Below are positions 1 to 9,956 of a stretch of DNA of 64,000 bases, in pieces. Every line of letters starts with the position of its first letter. The stretch's first letter is position 1. This stretch comes from CBDFKJ01 sp965248805. Its GTDB lineage: Bacteria > Pseudomonadota > Alphaproteobacteria > UBA6615. Below the pieces are notes generated by a model, which was given only the letters and a program-made list of their open reading frames with translations, ran no database searches and was not told the origin of the DNA. The stretch lies in contig CBDFKJ010000009.1 of NCBI GenBank assembly GCA_965248805.1, positions 1,364,001 to 1,428,000 on the forward strand, read 5' to 3'. A program made the position numbers and the translations under genes.

Positions 1-2
1 TG

Positions 3-71
3 GGCCTTTACTTCATGGCCTCACGCGGTGCGATGCTGGCTCACAAGGTCGCGCTCGACCGAGCCGCCTGA
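3..71 (+). CDS. 3' end of a gene cut by the window edge, unrecognised
   Basis: An open frame runs in from the left edge and stops with TGA eight bases before the next start. The 22 visible residues (ending VALDRAA) are too few to assign a family. Its reading direction and closeness to the following gene suggest that the two are co-transcribed. It may also be a chance open frame, so confidence is low. Confidence 0.35.
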   Translation, partial: GLYFMASRGAMLAHKVALDRAA

Positions 72-78
72 CGCACAC

Positions 79-471
79 GTGAACTATTTCGTCTACGGCA
101 CGCTGTTGGATCGCGACGTGCGGTTCGCCGTACTCGGCGACCGCGCGGACGTGTTGGCGGAGACGCCTGCAACCCTTCTGGGCCACCGCTGTGTCGCGGT
201 TCCCAGTGCGACCTATCCGACACTACGCCACGACGCCGGCGGACGCGTTGCCGGCCTGGTCGTTGCGGGCGTTGACGGCGAGATGGCGCGGCGGCTGGCC
301 GACTACGAGGGCGATGAGTATGCGGTCGGATTTGTCGGCGTGCACACTGAGGCGGGTGTGCGTATGCGCGCGCGCTGCTTCTTGCCACGCCGTCGGCCGC
401 GGTGCGCCGCGCCATGGGACTTTGCCCGGTGGCGGCGCTGCCACAAGCCCGCATTCATGCTGAATCTATAG
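79..471 (+). CDS. gamma-glutamylcyclotransferase family protein (AIG2-like)
   Basis: A 130-residue protein starting at a GTG. The N-terminus carries the family signature YFVYGTLL at residues 3-10, the substrate-binding glycine loop, and an acidic YEGDEY motif near residue 75 that corresponds to the catalytic Glu region. Members of the family release 5-oxoproline from gamma-glutamyl amines or are of unknown substrate. An in-frame GTG 51 bases upstream would add 17 residues unlike the family, so the later start is preferred. It follows the partial gene by seven bases. It is convergent with the carboxypeptidase gene, whose stop codon lies three bases beyond its own. The substrate cannot be told from sequence. 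Confidence 0.8.
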   Translation: MNYFVYGTLLDRDVRFAVLGDRADVLAETPATLLGHRCVAVPSATYPTLRHDAGGRVAGLVVAGVDGEMARRLADYEGDEYAVGFVGVHTEAGVRMRARCFLPRRRPRCAAPWDFARWRRCHKPAFMLNL

Positions 472-473
472 GA

Positions 474-1925
474 CTAGTCGCCCAGGGCCGCGAGCTTCAG
501 GCTGCCGTCGGGGCGCACGATTGCGCAATCACGCGAGCGCTTTTGCAGAGTTGAACACGCTCGCAGCGCGTCGCTTTCGCTGAGTCCGACCAAGCGGGCG
601 CGGTACAGCGTCTTGCCGCGCACGACCAGCGCATCGACGCGCACGTCCAGTTCCGCCAATAGTCGCGGTTCGGACTGCGCCGCGGACTGGGCGGCCGCGT
701 TGGCCCGAGCCGCCGCGGCGAACGCTCCGACTTGAATGCCCCATTCCTCAGCGACGATGCTGCCCATGCCTTGCGTCACCAGTGCAGTCGGCGCGGCCCT
801 GTTCGCCAAGGCGACATCGGCGTTCGCCGGCGAGCGCGACTCGACATTGTGCATGTTCAGGCTGGGTTTCCGGCGCGGCCGGGGACCGGTGGCGGCGTCC
901 GTGGCGGGTTCGTTGTCTATCAAAACGGCGATGGGATCGGGTCGGCTGTGTGGCTTGGGCCGCGCGCGCTCCACCAGCGGCGCAGGTGCGGCGGCGAGCT
1001 GCGGTGCCAAGGGGTCGGGCTTCGTCTGCGGCCGCGCCATCAAGGCGCCGCGGCGGCGCAGCTCCGTGAACCCCTTCTCCAGCAGCGTGATCATGTGATT
1101 GTCGCGGGTCTTCGACTTGCGACCGCCGAACACCACGCCGACCAGACGATGCCGATTGCGCTTGGCCGAGACCGCGATGTTGAATCCAGACGCCCTGGTG
1201 TAGCCGGTCTTGATACCGTCGGTACCGCTGTAGCGCTTCAGCAGATTATTGTGTGTTCGGTAGGTTCGGCCGCCGTAGCTGAATCGCGAGACAGAGAACT
1301 TGGCATAGTGCTGGGGAAAATCCGTCATCAGCGCCAGCGCCAGCTTGGAGATGTCTCGAGCCGTGGAGAGTTGCCCCCGGTTCGGCAGGCCCGAGGCGTT
1401 ACGGAACGTGGTATTCTTCATGCCCAACGCCCGCGCCTTGGCGGTCATCTTCTGGGCAAATTCGCTCTCGCTCTTGGCTAGGCCCTCGGCGACCACAACG
1501 GCGATGTCGTTGGCCGACTTCACGATCAGCGCCATCAACGCGTCCTGGACACTTATTGTCCTGCCGGCCTTCAATCCCAGCCGCGATGGGGCCTGGCCCG
1601 CGGCGCGGCGCGACACGTTCAACGGCTTGTTCAGGCTGAGCATACCATCCTCCAGCGCCTCGAACGCCAGATAGAGCGTCATCATCTTGGTCAGCGACGC
1701 GGGGTAGTTCCGCGTGTCCGCATTGCGCGAATACAAGACTTCCTGGGTGTCGGCGTCGACAATGATGGAGGCGTACTTGGCGACCGCGACCGTCGGTGCG
1801 GTGACGGCGGTCAGGACCATACAGACAAGGCCGGCCAAAGCACGCGAACGGCCGGCTGGGGGCCTCGTTCCCGAATTCCGCACTAACCTGCGCAGCCAAC
1901 TATGCACAAGGACGCGAGGCAGCAA
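474..1925 (-). CDS. D-alanyl-D-alanine carboxypeptidase (S11 family) with C-terminal SPOR domain
   Basis: A periplasmic penicillin-binding protein that trims the terminal D-Ala of peptidoglycan pentapeptides. The three serine-penicilloyl motifs are intact: SLTK at residues 77-80, SAN at 137-139 and KTG at 239-241. A hydrophobic segment at about 30-49 is the signal sequence, and the preceding 25 residues are Arg-rich, so the true start may be somewhat further in. From about residue 280 a low-complexity Pro/Ala/Arg linker leads to a C-terminal SPOR domain (IQVGAFAAAA near 395) that would bind denuded glycan at the division site. Length 483 fits alphaproteobacterial DacF/DacC-like SPOR fusions. 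It is transcribed away from clpS, and the shared intergenic region has a CtrA-like box. Confidence 0.93.
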   Translation of the reverse strand: MLPRVLVHSWLRRLVRNSGTRPPAGRSRALAGLVCMVLTAVTAPTVAVAKYASIIVDADTQEVLYSRNADTRNYPASLTKMMTLYLAFEALEDGMLSLNKPLNVSRRAAGQAPSRLGLKAGRTISVQDALMALIVKSANDIAVVVAEGLAKSESEFAQKMTAKARALGMKNTTFRNASGLPNRGQLSTARDISKLALALMTDFPQHYAKFSVSRFSYGGRTYRTHNNLLKRYSGTDGIKTGYTRASGFNIAVSAKRNRHRLVGVVFGGRKSKTRDNHMITLLEKGFTELRRRGALMARPQTKPDPLAPQLAAAPAPLVERARPKPHSRPDPIAVLIDNEPATDAATGPRPRRKPSLNMHNVESRSPANADVALANRAAPTALVTQGMGSIVAEEWGIQVGAFAAAARANAAAQSAAQSEPRLLAELDVRVDALVVRGKTLYRARLVGLSESDALRACSTLQKRSRDCAIVRPDGSLKLAALGD

Positions 1926-2006
1926 CTTTCCCCACCCAGAAATGCTACTTTATGTGTGCCAAGAGTTTAGGAACGATTCCATGAAAATGTCCATAAGGAA
2001 TTCCGC

Positions 2007-2021
2007 TTAACCAACCGTTAA
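2007..2021. promoter_or_regulatory. candidate CtrA-binding box TTAA-N7-TTAA
   Basis: The sequence TTAACCAACCGTTAA is an exact TTAA-N7-TTAA, the consensus bound by the alphaproteobacterial cell-cycle regulator CtrA. It lies between two divergent genes, 82 bases from the start of the SPOR-tailed carboxypeptidase gene and about 200 bases upstream of clpS. Such a motif is rare by chance in DNA this GC-rich. A cell-division role of the carboxypeptidase and a ClpP-dependent role of clpS both fit cell-cycle control. Binding itself is inference. Confidence 0.45.
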
Positions 2022-2217
2022 ATGCAGCTTTTTTGCCGTCGATGGGCTCATCACGCTGCTCTTTGCCGGCCTCCCTGAGCGGTCGCGACGACGGGCGGGT
2101 TTTGCACCCCTATTGAGCGCCGGCGCGGCCCGTTGGGGTTTCAACTTTGATGGCGCATCCGATATGATAAGAAGCGACACACAAGGCGGCCATGAGCGCA
2201 GATCGACGGCATAGGAG

Positions 2218-2541
2218 ATGAGCAACTTCGGCAATCGCAACGGCGGATCGCACACCAATGTGGTGACGCGAACCAAGCCCAAGACCAAGAAGCCGCCTAT
2301 GTACAAGGTGCTCATGCTCAATGACGACTACACGCCGATGGAGTTTGTCGTGCAGGTTCTGGAACGCGTGTTCCGCAAACAACACGAGGAAGCGGTGCGC
2401 ATCATGTTACACGTACATAACCATGGCGTCGGGCTGTGCGGTGTGTTAACATACGAAGTCGCTGAGACCAGGGTCGGCCAGGTTCTGCAAATGGCGCAGA
2501 AGCATCAACATCCGCTGCAGTGCACACTTGAAAAGGATTAA
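2218..2541 (+). CDS. clpS: ATP-dependent Clp protease adaptor ClpS
   Basis: ClpS binds N-degron substrates and delivers them to ClpA-ClpP. This 107-residue protein has a flexible, polar N-terminal tail followed by the conserved core beginning YKVLMLNDDYTPMEFVV at about residue 28, which holds the acidic N-degron pocket. An HNHGVG segment follows near 70, and the C-terminus is the expected ETRVGQV helix. The AGGAG immediately abutting the ATG is unusually close for a ribosome site. It lies 18 bases upstream of clpA, forming the usual clpS-clpA operon. Confidence 0.96.
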   Translation: MSNFGNRNGGSHTNVVTRTKPKTKKPPMYKVLMLNDDYTPMEFVVQVLERVFRKQHEEAVRIMLHVHNHGVGLCGVLTYEVAETRVGQVLQMAQKHQHPLQCTLEKD

Positions 2542-2559
2542 TAGTAGAGGCACGAAGCA

Positions 2560-4863
<2,304 letters not shown>

Positions 4864-4867
4864 GCCC

Positions 4868-4884
4868 GGCGGGCTCGACCCGCC
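4868..4884 (+). terminator. GC hairpin just after clpA
   Basis: GGCGGG-CTCGA-CCCGCC forms a six-pair stem with a five-base loop starting four bases after the clpA stop. It lacks a downstream T-run, so it could be a weak terminator or an mRNA-stabilising hairpin. The remaining 160 bases up to the next gene show no other clear signal. Confidence 0.35.
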
Positions 4885-5044
4885 AGTCGCTCATCAGCTC
4901 AGGTCGCGACGTTCCGCTCACTTGGCCACTCGGCTGGCGCCCGATCTAGACCCAAAGGCGACATTGGGCTCGATGGACTCACCCTCCGCGCGCGGTCGAG
5001 GCGGACGAAGAGCCCGTTCCCATCGCACTGAGCATGCCGCGATA

Positions 5045-5548
5045 TTATCCCGATCCGGTCTGCGGCAGGACAGCCGTGGGCCCGAGCTGCTGGACAATCT
5101 CTTGCGCGTCGTAAACCGGTGCATTGCTCGGCGGCGGCCCGCCGGAATAGATCCTAATGGTCGCGGTCGCGCTGTAGCTGACTAACGGGCTGTGATAGAC
5201 CGGGCCATAGTACCACAACCCATAACCGTGCCCGCGGCCGTATCCGAAGTGCGGGTAATATCCGGTCTCCAAGTATTCGACGTTGCGCTCGATGTCCTTC
5301 TCCAGCATGACGAACGTGTCGTAGCCGCCGACGAGCATGATCTCCGCGGAACGGTACAGCAGGTAGTTCTCGACTGTCTCCCGCGGCGTGTCGAAGTTGC
5401 CGGCGAATTGTACGCGCCAAGTCTGTGCACCGAGCTGCTGCTGGGAGTAACCCGTTCTGTCGACCTTCGGCTGGTAGGGCGTCGGCTTTCCGGCGCAGCC
5501 GAAAAGCACGAGAAGAAGAGCCAGGGCAGACAGGGCACGCGCCATCAC
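5045..5548 (-). CDS. outer-membrane lipoprotein, CC0125/CC1285-like family
   Basis: A 167-residue protein with an N-terminal signal ending in a lipobox LFGC near residue 18, so it is probably lipidated. The body has GYSQQQLGAQTWRVQFAGN near residue 33, followed by LYRSAE near 66, which is the pattern seen in the alphaproteobacterial CC0125/CC1285 lipoprotein family, of unknown function. A Gly/Tyr/His-rich stretch (GYGRGHGYGLWYYGP) at about 102-116 is distinctive. It sits alone between clpA and a forward gene. The 70 bases after its likely promoter region contain a perfect palindrome. Confidence 0.75.
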   Translation of the reverse strand: MMARALSALALLLVLFGCAGKPTPYQPKVDRTGYSQQQLGAQTWRVQFAGNFDTPRETVENYLLYRSAEIMLVGGYDTFVMLEKDIERNVEYLETGYYPHFGYGRGHGYGLWYYGPVYHSPLVSYSATATIRIYSGGPPPSNAPVYDAQEIVQQLGPTAVLPQTGSG

Positions 5549-5624
5549 GGGAGGATATTACCCGGTCTTGCTGCCGCGAGAATGTCTTTTCGCAACGGCT
5601 GGCGCGCAGGCTCGCCGCATTACC

Positions 5625-5638
5625 CTTCGTTAACGAAG
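5625..5638. promoter_or_regulatory. perfect 14-bp palindrome, possible operator
   Basis: CTTCGTTAACGAAG is a perfect inverted repeat with no spacer. It lies about 76 bases upstream of the divergent lipoprotein gene and 40 bases upstream of the next forward gene, where a dimeric repressor or activator could act on both. No matching factor is encoded nearby. It could be coincidental. Confidence 0.3.
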
Positions 5639-5678
5639 ACCTAGGCTAAGTGACTGACGTACGGGCGCCAGCGGGCCG

Positions 5679-6188
5679 ATGCACAAACCTTCGCATACCA
5701 ATACCTACCGCAAGCTGGTCGCCGGCACGACAATCAACGGAACGACGCTTCTGGCGACCGACTATCTGAATCACTTCAATGAGGTCACGATGATTCTCGG
5801 TATGGTGGCCCAAATGCCCGATATGATCGTCGAGGCACTGGAATGGCAGCCAAAGAGCTACCAGGACCACTTCGCCGACTCCGTCTTCCCCTATCGGAGC
5901 CTGGCCATATCCGCGTTTGAGCACGCCCCCACCGAGGTCCGGGCACTGTTTAACCCGCTGATCGAGAGTATGAACGAGATGGTTATCGCCAGTGTCGGCG
6001 ACATCGCCGCCGCCGTTCGGGGCGGCGATTCCGATCAAATACAAGACCTCGCCCAGACGGCCTCACGCCAGTTGCACGACAGCATCAGCTACGCCAGCGC
6101 CATTACAAACGGCAATATTGCGACGGCAGACCCCGTGCCGGAGAACGTCGTCATGGACCAGGCCGAAATCGACTCCCTGTTCGATTAG
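5679..6188 (+). CDS. uncharacterised 169-residue protein ending in a FliM-like peptide
   Basis: The family is not recognised. The protein is acidic, probably all-helical, with no signal peptide or membrane segment. Residues 30-150 are predicted helical by amphipathic pattern. The last eleven residues, MDQAEIDSLFD, strongly resemble the N-terminal CheY-docking peptide of the flagellar switch protein FliM (SQxEIDxLF type), which also appears as a docking tag in some other alphaproteobacterial signalling proteins. The linker before it is Pro/Val/Asn-rich, so the tag would be exposed. A link to chemotaxis or motility is inference, since no flagellar gene is in the window. Confidence 0.7.
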   Translation: MHKPSHTNTYRKLVAGTTINGTTLLATDYLNHFNEVTMILGMVAQMPDMIVEALEWQPKSYQDHFADSVFPYRSLAISAFEHAPTEVRALFNPLIESMNEMVIASVGDIAAAVRGGDSDQIQDLAQTASRQLHDSISYASAITNGNIATADPVPENVVMDQAEIDSLFD

Positions 6189-6345
6189 GTCGTCGCCGCT
6201 CCGCCGATCGCTTGGCGTTCCAGAGGTAGTAGCGAAACCTGGACTCGATCGTAATCGGATCGCGCTCGCCGAGGCCGGATTGGCTGCCAGGTAGATCAAA
6301 TCTGGCCGTCCGGACCGGCAAATCTATCGGCGCCGGCCGCGACGA

Positions 6346-7524
6346 TCACTCGATCCCGTCCGGCCCGGTGCAGGTGCGGTATGGCGAGTGGGTGGCAAGG
6401 GCGGCGATCTCGGCGCGGGTGTGGGCGCATTCTTCTTCGCAAAAATCAGCGACGGCACGGCGGAAGCTGCGGTTGCGGATGTAATGGGCGCTGTAGGTCG
6501 GCGTCGGCACATAGCCGCGCTGGATCTTGTGCGGACCCTGGGTGCCGGCCTCGACGCGGGCCAGGCCGTGGGCGATGGCGTAGTCGATGGCTTGATAGTA
6601 GCAGGCCTCGAAATGTAGAAATGGGTAATCGCGATTGCAGCCCCAGTTGCGGCCGAACATCGCCTCGGAGCCGCACAGATTGAGGGCGCCGGCGATGGGC
6701 TTGCCCTCGGCTTCGGCGACGATCAACACGACCCGATCGCCCAGGGCATCGATCACCATGTCGAAGAACTCCCGGGTCAAATACGGATAGCCCCATTTGC
6801 GGTCATAGGTGTCGATGTAGAAGCGGTAAAACGCGTCCCAGTGCCGCTTACCGATTTCGGCGCCGGTCAGCGCCGATAGCGTGATACCGGCATCGCCCAC
6901 CGCGCGGCGCTCCTTGCGGATGGATTTACGCTTACGGCTGGTCAACGCGCTCAGGAAGTCGTCGAAATCGCGATAGCCGCGATTGTGCCAGTGGAACTGC
7001 AGACCCATGCGCGGGACCCAGCCGGCGTCGGTGAACAGCCGCCACTCGTGTTCGTTAACGAAGGTCGCATGTGCCGAGGATACCTCGAGCTGGTCGGCGG
7101 CGGTCTGCAGGGCGCGGATCAGAACGCGGCGTACGTCGTCGGCGTTGTCGCCCGGACGCGCCAACAGCCGCGGGCCGGCCACCGGAGTGAACGGCACCGC
7201 CACTTGCAGCTTGGGGTAGTAGGCGCCGCCGGCGCGCTCGAAGGCGTGCGCCCAGCCATGGTCGAACACGTACTCGCCTTGCGATTGGTTCTTCACATAC
7301 ATGGGCGCGGCGCCGAGCAGGCGTCCGCACGCATCCTCCACCAGCAGGTGATAGGGCTGCCACCCGGTCTCGCCTTGAACCGAGCCGCTGGCCTCCAGCG
7401 TGTGCAGGAACGCGTGCGAGATGAAGGGATTGTCGGGCCCGGCGCACGCGTCCCAGTCCTCGGCGGCGACGCTTGCGATGGCGTCGACCGCGCGGACCGA
7501 GGCAGAGTCACTACCGTCGGGCAT
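6346..7524 (-). CDS. FemAB-like GNAT-fold protein (COG3146/DUF482 family)
   Basis: A 392-residue soluble protein of the family often annotated as a peptidoglycan biosynthesis/recognition or N-acetyltransferase-like protein. Family hallmarks are the early NPFISHAFL segment near residue 32, SRKRKSIRKERR near 192 and a C-terminal KIQRGYVPTPTYSAHYI near 350. FemAB-like proteins transfer amino acids or acyl groups, but the substrate of this subfamily is not established. It starts directly after the stop codon of the RidA-like gene with no gap, so the two form an operon. No unusual features were seen. Confidence 0.82.
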   Translation of the reverse strand: MPDGSDSASVRAVDAIASVAAEDWDACAGPDNPFISHAFLHTLEASGSVQGETGWQPYHLLVEDACGRLLGAAPMYVKNQSQGEYVFDHGWAHAFERAGGAYYPKLQVAVPFTPVAGPRLLARPGDNADDVRRVLIRALQTAADQLEVSSAHATFVNEHEWRLFTDAGWVPRMGLQFHWHNRGYRDFDDFLSALTSRKRKSIRKERRAVGDAGITLSALTGAEIGKRHWDAFYRFYIDTYDRKWGYPYLTREFFDMVIDALGDRVVLIVAEAEGKPIAGALNLCGSEAMFGRNWGCNRDYPFLHFEACYYQAIDYAIAHGLARVEAGTQGPHKIQRGYVPTPTYSAHYIRNRSFRRAVADFCEEECAHTRAEIAALATHSPYRTCTGPDGIE

Positions 7525-7992
7525 TCAGACGATCTCGAAGATGGCGTCGATTTCCACCGCCACGCCCAGTGGCAGCGAACTGGCGCCGACGGCGAAACGC
7601 GCGTGGCGGCCGGCATCGCCGAAGATCTCGACCATCATGTCCGAGGCGCCGTTGATGACCACGGGATGCTGCGTGAAGCCCGCGGCACAGTTGACGAATC
7701 CGCCGAGCTTGACGCAGCGCACGACCCGGTCGAGGTCACAGCCGCACGCCGCCTTGACCTGCGCCAGGACATTGAGCCCGCACAGGCGCGCGCAGGCCGC
7801 GCCTTCGTCGGCTGAGAAATCGCCGCCCACCTGGCCGACATACAGCGGTTTGCCGTTGGCCATGGGGATCTGGCCGGCGACGAACACGAGATTGCCGCTG
7901 ATAACATACGGCACGTAGTTTGCGGCCGGCGCCGGCGCGTCGGGCAGGTCGATCCCGAGTTGCGCCAAGCGCGCATCGATCCGTCCACCCAT
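7525..7992 (-). CDS. RidA family protein (YjgF/YER057c/UK114), C-terminally extended subgroup
   Basis: A 155-residue RidA-fold protein. Canonical RidA deaminates reactive enamine/imine intermediates. Members of this longer subgroup often lack the catalytic Arg and have unknown substrates. GQIPMANGKPLYVGQVG near residue 43 and SLPLGVAVEIDAIFEI at the C-terminus are family features. The start is fixed by a strong AGGAGG at 7998-8003, five bases before the ATG. An upstream ATG would add eight residues and bury this site. It is co-directional with, and abuts, the FemAB-like gene. Confidence 0.88.
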   Translation of the reverse strand: MGGRIDARLAQLGIDLPDAPAPAANYVPYVISGNLVFVAGQIPMANGKPLYVGQVGGDFSADEGAACARLCGLNVLAQVKAACGCDLDRVVRCVKLGGFVNCAAGFTQHPVVINGASDMMVEIFGDAGRHARFAVGASSLPLGVAVEIDAIFEIV

Positions 7993-8305
7993 GGTGGCCT
8001 CCTGAAGCATGAGCACTCACAATAGCCGAGTGACTGTCGCCAGCAAGCCGCTGTGTTACGCGATTCTCAACCCCTAGCGCGAGTCTGCATCGGCATCGAA
8101 ATCGTTTGCCTGGATCAAATGCACTCCGACTTGGCCAAATCCATTCGGCTTTTCGAGCAAGGACTCGCGGCGTGCACGCACGCCGACGATCGGCCAGTGA
8201 TCCGCGACTACATGGCCGCCCTGGCGCCGCTACTGGCGCGTGCAGTCCTGGGTGAGGACATTCTCTCCAGACTCGCCACCATCGAGCACCTGTTCGGCAA
8301 CAGAT

Positions 8306-9596
8306 GGAGACCTCTAACAACCGGCCGATTTGGCGCGGATAAGGGTGTCCTGTTGGCCGATCCGTGCGGCGGGTGGATTTGACGGCGTTATTCGTCCGCG
8401 GTTTCGTTCTCAGCGGGGTGTTTTTTGGTCATACGGGCGGACTCATGCCATGGCGGCCCTGCGCTCATGGAAGATCAGACGCTGGAAATTATAGGCGAGG
8501 TTGGCGAGGCCTATCTTGGTCTCGGCCCGCTTGAGCCCGATGGTCCGGACGAACAGGCTCATGCGATCCTTCTGCTGGGCGAAGACATGCTCGACGCGTG
8601 CACGGACCGCTGACTTGCGGGCATTGGCCCGGGCGGTCGCCTTGGGCATGGCCCGGCCCGGCGGCTTCTTGCGGTGGATGTGGGAGATCCGACCCTTGCC
8701 CGCCAGCCACGCCTCGTTCGCCTTCGAGCGATAGGCGCTGTCAGCCCACACGCCGGCGGCCAGATTGTCGCCGGTGACGAGATGACGCAACATCTTGCCG
8801 TCATGGCGGGCGGCATCGGTCACCGCCGAGCCGCGGATGAAGCCGTAGGCCCGATCGATGACGACATGATTCTTGTAGCCGAACACCGGGATCGCGATGT
8901 CGGGCACGCGCCGTTGCGCCCCGGCGGGGTTCTTGCGCCTTCCGGTCTTCACCGTCCACCGCGCGTCTGTGTCCTTCTGCGCCGCCTTGGCCGGCTGATC
9001 GGGCCAGATCTCGGACGCGCTCTTGCCCGCCTTGATCGCCCGCTTCTCGTCATCGCGGTGGCGCTGCTTGGGCGCCGATACCAGGGTCGCATCGACGATC
9101 TGCCCGCCCATCGCCAGATAGCCGCACCGGCGCAGCTCGCCATCGAAGGCGGCAAACAGCTCATCCATCGCCCCGGCCCGGACCAGACGCTCGCGAAAGG
9201 TCCAGATGGTGTTCCGGTCCGGCGTCGGCGCTCCGAGATCGAAGCCCAGGAAGCGAAGCCAACTCAAGCGGTCGCGGATCAGAAACTCCATCCGCTCGTC
9301 GCTCACCGTGTGCCGCGCGGCCAGGACCAGAACCTTGAACATCGCCACCGCATCGTAGGCCGGGCGGCCGCCTCTCGATCCGTCCGAATAGCCCAGCGCC
9401 GCCTCAAGCGGTGCGCGGAAAATCTCGAAATCGACAACCTTCGCCAGCACCTCCAACGGATCGCCAGTCGCCGAAAGCTTGCGCAAATGATCCGGTAAGC
9501 CGAACAGGCCAGTCTGCCTCATCAATACCCCCCTCGAATCGAACCGCCGCAGAGAATCACAACAAGGCAAAATTGGCGAGGTAAATAGAGGCGTCC
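8306..9596 (-). mobile_element. IS5-family insertion sequence
   Basis: About 1.29 kb with one transposase gene on the minus strand. Ends read inward as GGAGACCTCTAACAACC on the left and GGACGCCTCTATTTACC on the right, and similarity continues through a shared GCC-ATTT-GC block, giving imperfect inverted repeats of about 28 bases. AGAT is duplicated directly outside these ends, a 4-bp target duplication usual for IS5 elements. Because CAGATGG occurs at both junctions, the exact boundary can be shifted by a few bases. The element interrupts a forward gene and lies 330 bases from the IS1595-family element. Confidence 0.82.
8443..9522 (-). CDS. IS5-family transposase
   Basis: A 359-residue DDE transposase starting MRQTGLFGLPDHL. 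The N-terminal DUF772-type region carries GRPAYDAVAMFKVLVL near residue 58 and RLSWLRFLGFDLG near 90. The catalytic core has IVDATLV near 147 (first Asp), GYKNHVVIDRAYG near 228 and a C-terminal VRARVEHVFAQQKDRM near 320 that supplies the catalytic Glu. The frame is intact, so the element may still be active. An upstream in-frame ATG adds 16 residues not typical of the family. Confidence 0.93.
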   Translation of the reverse strand: MRQTGLFGLPDHLRKLSATGDPLEVLAKVVDFEIFRAPLEAALGYSDGSRGGRPAYDAVAMFKVLVLAARHTVSDERMEFLIRDRLSWLRFLGFDLGAPTPDRNTIWTFRERLVRAGAMDELFAAFDGELRRCGYLAMGGQIVDATLVSAPKQRHRDDEKRAIKAGKSASEIWPDQPAKAAQKDTDARWTVKTGRRKNPAGAQRRVPDIAIPVFGYKNHVVIDRAYGFIRGSAVTDAARHDGKMLRHLVTGDNLAAGVWADSAYRSKANEAWLAGKGRISHIHRKKPPGRAMPKATARANARKSAVRARVEHVFAQQKDRMSLFVRTIGLKRAETKIGLANLAYNFQRLIFHERRAAMA

Positions 9597-9925
9597 AGAT
9601 GGCTGGTCGATCCGGAGCCCTTTGAGGCCGCCTTCGACGCGTGGCGCGAGTTTGCCGCCGCGTACACAGCTTGGGCGTTCGGCGGCATGACAGTGAATGA
9701 GCGACTGGTCGCGCTGTCGCTTTCGGATGAATTCGATCAAGCGTGTCGGGATGGGGCGGTCGATCGGTTGCGCGCCATCTTGTCGCGGGCGCGGATCGAC
9801 GACGCCAGCATCGAGCAAATCATTCGGACCAAGATGCGCAGCCCGTAGCGGCCGCCAGGGATCGGGGATCTGATGCGAGGGCCTCACCGACCAAACGGGC
9901 GGTCGCGTGTCGGGCGCCAAAAAAA

Positions 9926-9949
9926 GGCGATTTTATACTTGACAAACCA
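9926..9949 (+). repeat. left terminal inverted repeat of the IS1595-family element
   Basis: Reads inward GGCGATTTTATACTTGACAA and continues ACCA. It differs from the right repeat at positions 7 and 10 only. It also contains TTGACA, but no -10 box follows at a suitable distance, so unlike the right end it does not look like an inward promoter. Confidence 0.85.
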
Positions 9950-9956
9950 TGTAGCG

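Larger units (their letters stand above)
8119..9848 (+). pseudogene. 144-codon hypothetical gene split by an IS5-family insertion
   Basis: Left fragment (8119-8307) encodes 63 residues ending FGNRW. Right fragment (9597-9848) resumes in the sense direction with RWLVDPEPFEAAF and ends at TAG. Both breakpoints contain CAGATGG, and removing the insert plus one copy restores a single frame reading GNRWLVDPEPF, with a total of 144 residues. The product is helical and has no recognised family. Its last 53 residues (from MTVNERL) could alternatively be a separate small gene starting at 9687. The restored frame is seen directly, while the statement that the gene was functional before insertion is inference. 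Confidence 0.72.

Noticed and set aside
7400..7918. A 172-codon forward frame across the FemAB-like and RidA genes
   Set aside because: It is antisense to two well-supported genes and has no family resemblance.
9849..9925. The A7 runs as a T-run of a transcription terminator
   Set aside because: The run is repeated exactly on both sides of the transposon, so it is better explained as the target-site duplication; no stem of note precedes it.
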